Shown one piece after another: positions 24,953 to 32,819 of a stretch of 64,000 nucleotides of DNA; position 1 is the first letter of the stretch; every line of letters begins with the position of its first letter. Origin of the DNA: Branchiostoma belcheri (lineage: Eukaryota; Chordata; Leptocardii; Amphioxiformes; Branchiostomatidae); contig NW_017803898.1 of the NCBI RefSeq assembly GCF_001625305.1, positions 308,130 through 372,129 on the forward strand, read 5' to 3'. The notes below the pieces were generated by a model. The model searched no databases, had not been told where the DNA came from, and worked only from the letters and a program-made list of their open reading frames with translations. Position numbers and translations under genes: made by a program.

Positions 24953-27900
24953 TCGCGCTTTCTCTCTGTCTCCCTATCTGTCTCCCTCCCTTTCTCTCTC
25001 CCTCTCTCTTTCCCTAGTTATGAGTTTATTGCCCTTGAGTTCCTCCTGACCTGTAAGTCCTGGCATGTTCAGGCCGGCTGAAGAGAGAAGGGGGTTCATG
25101 GTCGGCCTCCAGGTCAGACTCACCCCCCTCCAGGGTGTCCATCAGCTGGTAGATGTCAGGCAGGGTCGAGTCAAACTGGGGAGGTGCTGCAGGGAGGGGG
25201 GGTCAGAAGTATATACATGTGAGTTACAACATGTATTGAATTGTAACAGACTAAACAAAACTGCAATAGAACACAACAAACAATCATGAGAATTTTTAAA
25301 ATGCTCATCATCTAGATAACTCCTATCGCGTTTACTTAATAAAAAAATCAATATTTTGTTTCTCATGTATCAGTATGTACAATTTATATATCTACTCTTT
25401 TGTATTGTTGTACTGTGAATGATAATAATGTTTGAAAAAAAAAGGCAGTAGACTGATTGTATAAGGCAGTCACTTCACCGTACCCATTTAACACCAAGTG
25501 GTGGAAAGTTGTGCTAAGTACCTTTCCCAAGGGCACAATGTCCAGCCAGGAATGCAAGGAATCAAAACTACAAGCCCTTGTCTCATATCCCCTCAACTAG
25601 CCACTTGGCCAGTCAACGCCACTTTATTAATTGTGTATGTATAGATGGAGAATGAAAATAAAATTTCATACCATATGTTTCATCATCGGATTCAAACTCC
25701 AGTCCGTACTGTTTGGGGTCGATGTTGCTGAAGTCTCGTGAGTCGTAGTCGTAAGGCTCATGGGTGGACACACTGATCTCTGGGGCCTGCTGGGGGTTAT
25801 CAGAACACCACATGGTCACAAACTACCAGGTACATGTATGTTAGTACAGTAACATTCTGTTTAGAGAAGTACTTATATGTGTAAGATTAAATAATTTTTA
25901 AAGAAACTCCACAATTTGAAGAAACTCCACAATTTCAAAGAAACTCCACTGTCACAGTGACACTTAAAACTTAAAAAACTTAAAAGTTGAAAAACTTAAA
26001 ACTTAAAAACTTAAACCAAAGTTGCTTGATCTATTTTGTATTATGTAATGTAAAAAAAATCTATCGTAGAATGTAAGTCATGGATAGTCTCATACAACTT
26101 ACACACTTTCTTGTACAAACACATTAAAAAAAACAGCATATCACAGTGACAAAACATGTTAGTACACAACATTTCACTGCATGTAACTGTAAGTCATGGT
26201 TGATCTGTGTGCTGCTAACATCATGTAATGTTAGAAAATGGATCCACACTTTCTTGTACAGACACATTCAAGAAACAGCATATAACAGTGACTGACATAA
26301 AACATGTTAGTACACAACATTTCACTGCATGTAACTGTAAGTCATCGCTGATCTGTGTGCTGCTAACATCACTCCACACTCCCTACCCTGGACTCACGAC
26401 TGCGGCGTCTGGACTTGCTGTGCTTCCTACGAGACTTCTTCCGCTTCAAATTTATGGGAACGTCAGATCATTTTTAATTATCATGAATGCAAGAATGAAA
26501 GAAAAATTAAACTGAATGCCAATCTGTATAATTTTTATTTCTGCTAAGGCCACACCAATTTAATTTCTTGGTTAACGGATTCGCTCGCTTCATTTTTTTC
26601 TGATTTGCAAATAAAAATAAAAATTCAGAATCAACTGCAAAATGCTCATATTTTGCCCTGAACAGTTGAAAACAGTCCTTTTCATCCTAGTTGTTACAGT
26701 TATTCCATCTTTCAATGCAATGGTATCATTAAAAGTTCAAAATTCAATTTATAAATTTTGAACCAGTCTGGTGTGTTGACTTCATGGCTCCTATCGTACC
26801 ATTTTGGGCCATAATAGGATGCCCAGGCCTGTTTTTATTTTTATTTTTTTTTCGCCCGCCCGCTCCATTATTTTTCTAGAAAAATCCGTTAACCAAGAAA
26901 TTAAATTGGTGTGGCCTAAGGTCTAAGGATGAATTGAATGTCAGAAAATATTATGAGTAATATCTTTCTCTTTTTCTGAACTGAAACAGGAAACACAACA
27001 TTTTTTTCCTAGGCCTTATACATGTGTATTTTCAAACAGACAATGATTTATTGTTTAGTTAAGAGAGAAAGTTGTTGTCCACACCTTTGGTTTGTCGTCA
27101 GCCTCTGTGTCCTTTCCCTTGTCCTCCTCTCGTTGCTGATTTGCTTCGTCAAATTCCTTCCTCAGGGTGGTCTGGTCACCTGACCACTCGAGCTTTGAGT
27201 CAGCACGCACACTCTCAGAACCTAAGGACAGACGCACAGTCAGCGTATACAATGTAGTAGAGTGGATTCATTCCTCAAGCTAACTGATATCTCGCACACC
27301 AGTCGTCCCTCAGTAAGACATCTGGAGCCGCATAGTTCCGGTTTAGAACTTTTATTCAGCCTGTCACACGACCGGTTTTGCCCTGTGTGGCTTCTTCAAG
27401 TGTACAGAGGCTAAACCAGTGTGACAGGCTGTTCTAAACGGAAACTACACCGCTCTAAATGTTTTACTGAGGGATGACTGTGTCTGTAATCTTTTTCAGG
27501 GTAACAATGACTGGTTCTGAAAAAGACCAAATGATGAAGATACACTGTCAGGTAATCATATTCAAACATAATATCTTAACTCTATATGCAGTCATTGATA
27601 ACAGTTACAAGAAGGAATATTGTCTTAAAGAATTATTACCTTCAGGTTTCTTTTCTTCTCCTTCTTCTTTCTCAGGGCTGACCACTTGTGTCCCATCATC
27701 CTTTGCTGTGGTTGCCATAGCAACATCCCCCTCCCCATCTCCTGGTGGCTGTGGAGGTTCCTGATTACAAATAGAATTTACAATTTCTGTCAGAAAATTT
27801 CATTTACTTAGTATTTGGCAAAATTCAACTCATCATTGTATGAGAAAAGTGCCTAATACGTTTATCTGCTGCTATTGTCTAAACTGCAAAAACAAAGATA

Positions 27901-29122
27901 TTAGGAATTCTTGATTTTTTACTGTGACCTTTTTACCTAAATTTTGTAAAATCGAGGTGCCACAAACTTACTAGCCTGGGTGCCAGACTCATAGCACACT
28001 AGGCCCAAAGTTATCCAGTGTGCTGTGGGTCTGGCACCCAGGCTACAAACTTACATGCAAATGAACAAACAGTACTTACCTGTGGCTGTTGATCTGTACT
28101 CTCCCCCTGTCCCTGGGGCTCAGCATCGCCACCCCCTACTTCTTCTGTAGCCTTCCCCTCCCCTGAGACCACAACTGGACTGTCCCCCTCTGGCTGTGCC
28201 GTGGCTGGGCTCCCTCCCTCCCCCTCCACTACAGATGGTTTATCCCCCTCTGAGGTAGAAGGTTTGTCGACCACCACCTCAGCCAGCTGCGACACCTCCG
28301 AGTCTCTTTTCTTCATCTTCTTTCCCTTCTTCTTGCCTCCCTGTTGGTATAGAAAATACGTAGAAAAAAAGGCAAGGTAAATAGAATATTCTCTATATTT
28401 TTCCAACATATCAGCTCTGGATCCTTTTCAATTTCTGATTCTGAATGCTGTGGGTTAATATCAAGATAAAATGTTAAACTTAAAGAAAACAAACAAACAA
28501 GTTCATAGAGCAGCAAGTTTCAAAACTATTACCATTTCCACTTCCACTAAAATCTACTACATGTATATGTCAAGTGGACTACTTTGTACTTAATCATAAA
28601 TATGCCACTGACTGCAAGTTCAAAGTTGCAAGCACACTTCTAGTCCTAATTCTCTGCTACAGTACTGCAAACCTAAAGCACAGGGTTAGGTAAAATAGAC
28701 ATTCCACAGGTTAATTTCCGGTCCACACATCCTACCCTGGACTCATTTTGACTTCCTTTTCTTCTTCGTCCTTTCCCCTGAAAATCATGCAACATCTATA
28801 TAACATTCTGAAGAAAGAAAACTCTTGAATTAGCTTACTGCACTAACAATAAAGAAATCACTAGTCAAATGGAAAAATTCAAAATGGTGTACATTTTGTA
28901 CATAATATACTTGGAACATTTTTTCTGTTTTGCTTTCCAAACATAACTTGTCATAAGTTACATTTTGATGGCTGTATCCTACATTTTTAATTGTAATTTC
29001 AAATGTGTCTGTCATAATGACTGAAGCTGAAGTCTAGTAGTGTTTGTAAATATGATAGTTGTTTTTTTTCTGACCTTTTTGGGAGGCACTCCCTCCGATG
29101 GTGGGGGTGGTTCAGCCTCCAT
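5763..29122 (-). CDS. Large C2-like / multi-pass membrane protein, 25 coding exons (unidentified family)
   Basis: Coding exons in transcript order: 29075-29122, 28736-28777, 28080-28340, 27640-27760, 27085-27221, 26387-26443, 25672-25786, 25051-25186, 24478-24601, 23764-23925, 23083-23193, 22482-22623, 21965-22107, 21271-21440, 20124-20255, 19587-19741, 19012-19151, 18251-18436, 17798-17937, 17086-17304, 16316-16568, 8925-9091, 8186-8381, 7459-7614, 5763-5996. All junctions are GT-AG and in phase, giving 3747 nt and 1248 residues. An in-frame TAA lies just upstream of the ATG. Seen: residues 1-220 are Lys/Arg- and acidic-rich low complexity; 305-440 are charged and coiled-coil-like (DEYIAYQKQEADLHRSRQ); 440-690 are beta-rich with motifs such as YVLLVSLYDRLGG and MILTFELFLLRG, which I read as C2-like; 680-800 are Ser-rich and acidic; about 865-1055 hold four or five hydrophobic spans; the tail is charged. 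I infer an integral membrane scaffold. A relation to the ojoplano/OFCC1 family was considered but cannot be confirmed by eye. Confidence 0.85.
6251..7139. mobile_element. Non-autonomous DNA transposon with TACCTTCGCCAA inverted ends
   Basis: It begins TACCTTCGCCAA and ends with the exact inverse TTGGCGAAGGTA. The interior has AAGGTTATGTTTTC, a (GT)n run at about 6285-6303 and ATAACTCAAGAACC-like strings, and no transposase frame. It lies in intron 24 of the minus-strand gene. Confidence 0.75.
7230..7440. mobile_element. Interspersed element D, copy 1, beside a 5' splice site
   Basis: It shares strings such as TTGCCTGTTGCAGA, GGGATGTTAACCT and GTGCAGTA with 35305-35545 and 44295-44530. The right end stops about a dozen bases from the exon 24 donor at 7453-7458. 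Confidence 0.7.
9063..9190 (-). repeat. Duplicated 3' splice site of exon 22
   Basis: A 37-bp string beginning GGGATGCTGCCTCCCAGG spans the first ~29 nt of exon 22 and the adjacent acceptor. It recurs exactly 91 bp away, at about 9154-9190, inside intron 21. The linking DNA is AAACAT-type simple repeat (9092-9150). Confidence 0.85.
10022..10320. repeat. Interspersed repeat, pair with 43155-43440
   Basis: Shares CAGGGCAGCAAAACTGGAAA, CACATACTRCTTCACATT and GGGTTTCCAAGCCCTAAAAA-like strings with 43155-43440. No coding capacity is seen. Confidence 0.6.
10745..11245. repeat. Interspersed repeat, pair with 18575-18905
   Basis: Shares ACCAGCTTTGTATTCCTGT, CCCTAGTTTTGGGGTC-like and CCATAGT...AGCAACAATACGGAG-like blocks with 18575-18905, in the same orientation. 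Probably a non-autonomous transposon; the ends are not resolved. Confidence 0.55.
11620..11930. repeat. GGTGCAC-rich interspersed repeat
   Basis: GGGTGCAC occurs several times, with inverted TGGTGCACCCA near 11873. TTTTTGGGAATAGGTGCAC recurs at 46040-46060, so this is a repeat family. It lies just upstream of the LRR gene. Confidence 0.5.
12220..15000 (+). CDS. Leucine-rich repeat transmembrane receptor, uninterrupted coding exon
   Basis: I start at 12220 (MGRKVRNVLIFLLIILK), because ATTCAG|GTGG at 12201-12210 looks like a 3' splice site that would exclude the in-frame ATG at 12187; a 5' UTR exon is therefore likely. The product is 926 residues. Seen: a short signal peptide; a Cys-containing LRR N-cap; about a dozen 24-residue repeats of the type LxxLxLxxNxITxIxxGxFANL (about residues 45-365); an LRR C-cap with NPWHCDC (about 374); a Thr/Ser-rich stalk; one TM span (about 549-577); and a tail of nine near-repeats with TATVMxSG and GQGQSQ plus three YEDV tyrosine motifs. 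From family knowledge this is a surface receptor or adhesion protein; ligand and pathway are unknown. It is nested, in opposite orientation, in intron 21 of the large minus-strand gene. Confidence 0.9.
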   Translation: MGRKVRNVLIFLLIILKESNMPEGYCSCKLPPSQSRASFCKQGLTSIPQDLPASIHALVLRNNFIRTVKQSELSKYMGLFYLCLDFNNITKIEAGAFPNRPRLQELHLNHNQITNIPPGTFANLPQLRLLHLHNNRLTTIDSGTFPKRNRLKTLTLGYNQITTIAPGALANLALLRLLFLQNNRITTIDFGTFVFWLQELHLHSNQITTIPSDTLANMPWLEILKLNNNMITTIHSDTFRNLTDLKHFWLSQNQISTLHSGAFANLHKLQLLYLNNNQITHILSGTFANLPDLKLLHLHDNKIISIHSGAFANLPQLQELDLHNNQITTIQCDAFANLPKLRNLCLNNNQITTILSGTFANLAHENIQNVDLRGNPWHCDCRMAPVRLNPAFNDPMLLTLIRCAQPARVKGQRFADVSPKELTCKEPTVTPLTVDSCSAAVSTPSVGNTESNTTSPSVYKHTTWSTANPAENISKTRVTLTSPLNASSPDKAESAPSSPQPTKFTQIAVHWCFKFNAAPMSDSASKTRATLASPLAITSEKPESDPNSPLLVLIRAICGSVVGLIVLIGTISFTVWYKKKSRSPPLGLHPKVVVSNTNTAVSVSASGDDQRYVDSDHLRVQRGQGQGNIQSVNIGNLSYNQVLAALIPNPMYAGKGNTAVSVMASGDDHHYEDVDNIRAKTGQGQSQAITASNTTATVMTSGHDQTGQGQSQAIVASPAKTTATVMASGDDHHYEDVDNIRAKTGQGQSQAITVSNTTATVMASGDYHEYEDVDKPRVKTGQGQSRAITVSNTTATVMTSGDDATGVGQGQYQPLSKANTNTTATVMTSSHDQTGQGQSQAFTASNTNTTATVMTSGNDAVVQGQYQPLTKESTNTTATVMTSGHDQTGQGQSQAVTESLDVTNLSYGTGPTVSQLNSLYKTCPFP
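14985..15110. mobile_element. GCGTAATCGGC element supplying the LRR gene's stop codon
   Basis: GCCCTTTTCC-TAG-GCGTAATCGGC here matches the left part of the element at 43978-44204. The match begins inside the last codons (CPFP, stop) of the LRR frame, so the present C-terminus appears to come from transposon sequence. Internal GTAGAGCGTAATTGGC units repeat. Confidence 0.6.
15540..15688 (+). mobile_element. Foldback element A, partial copy
   Basis: Contains GAGGAAGGTGACAGACGGTC, GAATAAAACACTTGGTTGTG and AAAGAGACTC, shared with 37251-37565, 50165-50330, 61559-61845 and 63130-63300. Only one inverted end is present. Confidence 0.7.
15707..15768 (-). pseudogene. Duplicate partial exon 21 (possible alternative exon)
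   Basis: On the minus strand this encodes MAFLDPILVLLVDCALQ, identical to the end of exon 21, despite several silent changes. It is followed by a donor-like GTTTGT and preceded by an AG. The 62-nt length would shift frame if used as an extra cassette, so a relic is likelier than a functional exon, yet the reading frame is intact. Confidence 0.65.
16030..16257 (+). mobile_element. LINE 3' fragment with (GTGA)n tail
   Basis: Encodes GRPRRSWITDLKEWTGLTAN, a phrase typical of the extreme C-terminus of non-LTR retrotransposon ORF2 proteins, then a stop and a GAGTGAGTGAGTGAGTG tail. The copy is heavily 5'-truncated. Confidence 0.7.
16740..17035 (-). mobile_element. Interspersed element B (GGTATAAC family)
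   Basis: Reads in reverse relative to 43455-43815: GTATA-GCC, ATAACCGCCCT, GCATAACACACCAGC, GGCGGCAGCTGGCTAT-like, then GTTCCACTCTGCAATAGTTC-like. Other copies: 36640-36970, 41355-41612, 47375-47535, 62640-62790. No coding capacity. Confidence 0.7.
17405..17600. mobile_element. TTTGCAT-rich short repeat, pair with 47790-48090
   Basis: Shares GGTTGATTTGCCTWCCAATA, AATTTGCATRT and GCGATYRCTCGTATT with 47790-48090, and the last string with 61039-61172. Probably a MITE; borders are approximate. Confidence 0.5.
18068..18182. mobile_element. MITE fragment related to 27301-27479
   Basis: AACCGGTCGTGTG, GGCTGAATAAAAGTTCTAAA and GTCTTACTGAGGGACGACTG are the reverse complement of the left half of 27301-27479. 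Confidence 0.65.
18575..18905. repeat. Interspersed repeat, pair with 10745-11245
   Basis: See 10745-11245. It also contains an inverted pair around CCATCCTCCATAGT and ACTACGGAGGATGG (about 18610-18657). Confidence 0.55.
19815..20095. repeat. Interspersed repeat, pair with 24055-24310
   Basis: Shares CAACCTGCAATTTT, GTGTATWTGCAGAAAG and TTGACATTCTGCAATATTGCAG with 24055-24310. No coding capacity. It ends about 30 bp from the exon 15 donor. Confidence 0.55.
20283..20812 (-). mobile_element. LINE 3' fragment (ORF2 C-terminus plus 3' UTR)
   Basis: The minus strand encodes about 125 residues, including AARIITGRTLQDRVPTDTLL and GSLQYQGPVMWNQL, a familiar C-terminal pattern of CR1/Jockey-like ORF2 proteins. 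A 3' UTR follows, ending GACCTGAGTGTATCTTCTGG and TTAAATAAATAAA. The 5' end is truncated at about 20812. Confidence 0.75.
21681..21856. repeat. 51-bp minisatellite
   Basis: GACGCCATGTRCACATTCAC starts at 21681, 21732, 21783 and 21834, an exact 51-bp period, about 3.4 copies. It lies in intron 13 and does not include a splice site. Confidence 0.9.
22200..22392 (-). mobile_element. tRNA-derived SINE
   Basis: On the minus strand: GGGGTCGTATGGCGTAACGC (A-box-like), then GGTCCTGGGTTCAAGACC (B-box-like), then CCTTGGGAAAGGCACTTTAC, typical of tRNA-headed SINEs. Relatives at 25440-25620 and 47255-47355. Confidence 0.65.
23435..23670 (+). mobile_element. Short TIR element C
   Basis: Ends ATAATGTTTACCTTTGC and CGGTAAACATAATC are inverted. 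The interior has GGTCTGCTCT, AGGAGTCTAAATCCCTCCT, GTTACCATGGTAACAGACGT and AAGAAGAAACAGAGCAAAAA. Copies: 32085-32415, 34770-34955, 45440-45705, 56427-56680, 58590-58765. Confidence 0.75.
24055..24310. repeat. Interspersed repeat, pair with 19815-20095
   Basis: See 19815-20095. It contains an internal tandem copy of GCAAAATGTTTGCAATTTTA at about 24153 and 24186. Confidence 0.55.
24655..25019. repeat. ~365-bp polypyrimidine tract
   Basis: Almost pure C/T on the plus strand, mainly TCTC and TGTC runs, hence polypurine on the sense strand of the minus-strand gene. It fills most of intron 8, between exon 8 (from 25051) and exon 9 (to 24601). The Ser/Leu/Val-rich frames in it are meaningless. Confidence 0.95.
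25440..25620 (-). mobile_element. tRNA-derived SINE, second copy
   Basis: Shares ACCTTTCCCAAGGGCACAA, the GTGGAAAGTTGTG region and the GCAAGGAATCAAAACTACAA (degenerate B box) with 22200-22392. More diverged. Confidence 0.55.
26050..26375. repeat. Tandem duplication of ~150 bp before exon 6
   Basis: ACATGTTAGTACACAACATT...GATCTGTGTGCTGCTAACATCA occurs at about 26154-26222 and 26304-26372, with similar CACTTTCTTGTACA flanks. It ends 14 bp before the exon 6 donor side at 26387 but does not copy the exon. Confidence 0.75.
26548..26916. mobile_element. 369-bp TIR transposon, TAA target duplication
   Basis: Ends GGCCACACCAATTTAATTTC and its inverse; the match extends about 35 bp through GGTTAACGGATT. 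TAA flanks both sides (545-547 and 917-919). GGCC ends with 3-bp TAA duplications suggest PIF/Harbinger type. An opposite-orientation copy is at 37773-38143. Confidence 0.8.
27301..27479. mobile_element. 179-bp foldback MITE
   Basis: AGTCGTCCCTCAGTAA opens it and TTACTGAGGGATGACT closes it; the arms continue through GTTCCGGTTTAGAAC / GTTCTAAACGGAAAC. A partial copy lies at 18068-18182. Confidence 0.8.
27972..28045. mobile_element. 74-bp hairpin element
   Basis: TAGCCTGGGTGCCAGAC is followed after about 40 bp by its exact inverse. A longer relative with similar TAGCCTGG ends is at 53608-53714. It ends 35 bp from the exon 3 donor. Confidence 0.75.
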
Positions 29123-30153
29123 GACTGCTGCTGATGTTTTTTAACTGTGAGGGACAGGAAAACTTAACATTGTTAAAGTTATATATAAAAGCATTAAAGT
29201 ATGCATATAACGTTATGTAGTTATTTCATCTCTATTAAAGATCCATTCATTCAAACCCAAACTTTGACAGGTATGTACCATCTTGTAAAATACATAAAAC
29301 TCAGAAAAAAAATGATACATTTCTTCAAGAAAAAAAAAGTTTGAGGCCTCCTTGTAGCAACAGTCAACTTTCAATAAAGTTTTATTGTATACCAACTTTC
29401 TAGAAAATGCTATTGGATATTCCTGTCAAGAAAATAAGATTTTTTTCACTACTTGACGGGAAATGTATGAAATAGTTTCTGTTGTGAATTCCTAAGCTTC
29501 CTGTCCATAATATTTGTTTTGCACTTTTGACAGGATGTTCCTTGATATGTCAATAGACTTGGCACTCTGCAAATTAAAACTTTCTGTTCAGCAAAGTCCA
29601 AATCTTCTGCAAATGTCCAAGATGTTATCTCCATTGAAGTTCTCATGAAGTCCCAGTGACTTTCTTTGTGATACAAATGCTAAAGAGATAATTTGTTTTG
29701 ATTGTTGCTGCCCCTCCCAAATTCTTTCATAGCCAGCTTGACGCAATTCACGGGTATAATTTGGGCAATAAAGTAGTTTACATAATATGGCCGACCAAAC
29801 CAAATAAACTTACTAGTAGTAAATATGAAACGACAATACAGCTATGCAGCTTTTAAAACAATGCATATGCTTACAGGGACTCTAGTATTACATTAAAAGG
29901 CAAAGAAAATTTATATTTTACCTTGAAAAAACTTTTCTAAATCGTAGCTTTGGTAGCAAAAATTTCGATCCGGTCCAACGATCACAGTCTGACGCTTAAA
30001 CGACAACCAAAACAATTCCACAACTTTGGGACGATTTTGCGACAAATTGCAGACATAAACAGACAACAGAAGGTATGCTACACTTTTTACAACATTTCAA
30101 GATATAGTTTATGAGGGTTTTAGTACAAAGGTGTTAAAAATGAAGCCACAAAC

Positions 30154-30245
30154 CTTATTTTTCAACTTCCTTCCTTCTTGTACAAAAATTTCGGCTTAGG
30201 CCGCCGCCATATTGTTAGATCTCCTGAGAAACCGTGACGTCATGG
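30154..30245 (-). promoter_or_regulatory. Promoter and 5' UTR exon of the 5763-29122 gene
   Basis: Reading the minus strand: a perfect CRE, TGACGTCA, at 30235-30242; then AATATGGCGGCGG, a good YY1 site in the orientation usual just downstream of start sites; then a probable 5' UTR exon ending AATAAG|GTTTGT with its donor at 30148-30153. The YY1 core also makes a tiny upstream ORF, ATG to TAA at 30196-30210 (M-A-A-A). Confidence 0.6.
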
Positions 30246-30254
30246 GGTCATTAA

Positions 30255-30575
30255 GGTGATTAGACTATACCATTTAAAGAGGGGTGTTTTTTGCAAACAT
30301 TACATTTACATACTTTTATTAGGTGAATCATAAGATTCTGATATACAAAATAAAGCTACTTTGCTAAATAACAGTAAATATTATAGAGTATTATAGCACA
30401 GACTATAACATTTGAAGGGCAATTAGACTATACCATTTGAAGAGGGGTGTTTTTGTGTACATTACATTCACATATTAGGTGAATCATATGATTTTGATAT
30501 AAAAAATCTATATAGATATTTGTGAAATAACAGTAAATATTATAGAGTTTTAAGGCATAGATGTATAATATAATA
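30255..30575. repeat. Tandem duplication of ~165 bp
   Basis: ATTAGACTATACCATTTRAA, GAGGGGTGTTTTT, TAGGTGAATCATA and ATAACAGTAAATATTATAGA occur in both halves in the same order. It lies immediately upstream of the promoter at 30154-30245. Confidence 0.75.
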
Positions 30576-32084
30576 GTACCAAGCATATATCAAATTGCGC
30601 CCCCTGACAAAACACGAGAGAATTGCAAGCAGTCTGAAGGGTAAGGAACAAAAAAGGGACTCCAACGAATTTAATAAGTTTTGCAACAATGTAGCAGTTT
30701 TATTGAGCAACATTGGACATTTCATGTTACAAAGATGATATGTCAATCATCTCAAGATAAAAAATCTTTATATCTCTGGATGTGTAACATATAATATCTC
30801 ATATACAGACAAACAAAGAACCTTTGAAATGTTAAATAGAATATAGTGTTATAGTGTTAAATAAAACACCCCACCTTTCTTAATTTACAGTTTGTACATA
30901 TACAAGCTAAAATTCTTCAGCTTCTTGACAACTGAAAATGTTAGTTTAAGTTAAAAAGTTTTTGACAATTTGAACAATGTATGTATTTAATAATAGCCGA
31001 GTGTACATTTGATATTTAGTGATGTTTCATATACAAAATGTCAAAATGTTATATTGATAGAGGCCCACATATACTGTATGAAGTGAAATTAAAAAAAATT
31101 TCTTCCCAAACGCCATGGGATGGAATGCTTGCAATGTTCAAAAATACTCCAAGAACATAATATCTCTCTCTCTGGTTGTCCATCGTCTCCTAGAACATAA
31201 TATATACCATAGACATTATATCAATATACAGTAATGTTAAAACTGTCTTGGTAATGCGATATATTAAAAAAATGACATGTACGCCTATTACTTATTTTAA
31301 GTATATAAATTTCTTGAGTCATACTACTATTCTCTTAGTCTTCCTATGCATATACATTATTGTGACTGCTATCTTGATATATCATAATATCCACATAATA
31401 TCTAGTTTTAACTTGTTAGTACAATGTATATGGATCAACCATAATGTTACAAAGCTGTTACATATATATATATTATCATGATAACTATTGTCATGGAAGA
31501 CAGAAAACATGTGCTATATAAGTTATATCTTCTGCAATAGACAAGTTAAAAGTTATAATAAGATCTTGGTTGCTTTTTTAATCTAGCTTATGTATGATTC
31601 ATATTACAAATCTCCAGGTATTATATGTAATCATCACATAACCCATGATTTTTTTTTTCAAAAACGCTACAATGTCTTAAGTCAAACCTACATTTGAATC
31701 CATGTACTTAGTATTGTTACAGTTATCATTTGAAACTTCTAACTTCTTGAACTATTTTTCTAACAAGTCCAGTTTCTAGCTGGTCATGATTGAAACATTG
31801 ATTGAATCTTCTTCAGTAGCTACATTGTACTTGTTAAGTTTCCTTTCCACCTTTTCTTGTCTTACTATATACAGTAAAACATAATCACTAATACATGTAT
31901 ATAGCAGCCTGTAACTTTCAGTCAGCAAGGTGAAGAAGGAATGGAATGCAACACAATCACACTCAATTTCTACTTCTATCAACACTGCAAAATTGGCTGG
32001 CGTTTCCCCTAATATTACTTAAATGTACGTTACAGAATTCTTTCAATTGTGAATTAGAAATACTGCAAAAAATTCCTACCATGT
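30576..32084. other. AT-rich intergenic DNA, probably including ADAM17 3' UTR
   Basis: No open frame longer than about 80 codons looks real and no repeat family was recognised. As ADAM17 reads leftward from 32820, its 3' UTR may extend in here; no poly(A) signal can be chosen with confidence. Confidence 0.4.
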
Positions 32085-32415
32085 GAAGGTAAACACATTC
32101 TTTATGCATTTGCTTTGCAAATGTTACCAGTGTATAGTTTAATAACTATCCTAATTTAATGTGTGGCATTACATTGACAAGACATTATTAATTATATAAT
32201 GAAAACGTATTGTTTTTGCTCTGTTTCTTCTTCTTCTTCTCCAAACCAGTAAGGTCAATAACCTGAACCAGACGTCTGTCACCAGGGTAAATCGTGTTGC
32301 AGTTTTATATTAGGAGGGATTTAGACTCCTGTCATCATATATATACTGGGTATGTGTTTGAGTAAGACCATAATTATGAGAAGGTAAACATAATGCATCT
32401 GCTTTGCAAATGTTA
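32085..32415 (-). mobile_element. Short TIR element C, inverted copy
   Basis: Shares TTTGCTCTGTTTCTTCTTCT, CCAGACGTCTGTCACC and AGGAGGGATTTAGACTCCT with the family, in reverse. The right end joins the duplicated ADAM17 terminal exon block. Confidence 0.7.
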
Positions 32416-32470
32416 CCTTAAAAAGTTTGTAGTCTAGTTTTTTCCTCTTTCAAAAGAGCCCTAATATCAG

Positions 32471-32666
32471 TCTAAATGACAGTTTCTCTCTCTAAGGGGG
32501 CTATTTCTACGTCTACGTCTACATTATTTGTACCGATAGAGTCATCTAGCCTATCATCACTAGCAGCAGCCAGTGCAGTCACCTTGTCCGTATACTGTGC
32601 CAACAGATCATCTATCGGGACTGTGTCCGTGCTCGACGTTGGGGAGGGGGGTTGGGCGTCATGTTG
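32471..32666 (-). pseudogene. Duplicate of the ADAM17 terminal exon (3' part)
   Basis: Encodes the same 60-odd C-terminal residues as 32820-33015, including [16 protein letters not shown], with only S-to-N and V-to-L changes near the end and the same ETVI stop. Flanks TTTCAAAAGAGCCCTAATAT and GCATCTGCTTTGCAAATGTT are also duplicated, so the unit is about 350 bp in tandem. On its upstream side it runs into element C sequence, and no clear acceptor is visible there. An intact frame with few changes means it is recent or selected. Confidence 0.8.
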
Positions 32667-32819
32667 CAATTTTATAGCAGGAGGGGATTTCGACTCACCA
32701 TATACATAAATGAATTTGAGTAAGACCATAATTATGTGAACTAAACATTATGCATCTGCTTTGCAAATGTTACCTTTCTAGTTTTGTTTTTCTTCTTTCA
32801 AAAGAGCCCTAATATCAGT

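Noticed and set aside
24560..25081. Long Ser/Leu-rich open frames in three plus-strand phases
   Set aside because: They are translations of the polypyrimidine tract in intron 8; all frames are open only because of base composition.
25051..25186. Alternative exon 8 end at GAGGGGG|GTGAGT
   Set aside because: It is a strong donor by consensus, but it leaves phase 1 where exon 9 needs phase 2; the site at 25050 keeps the frame.
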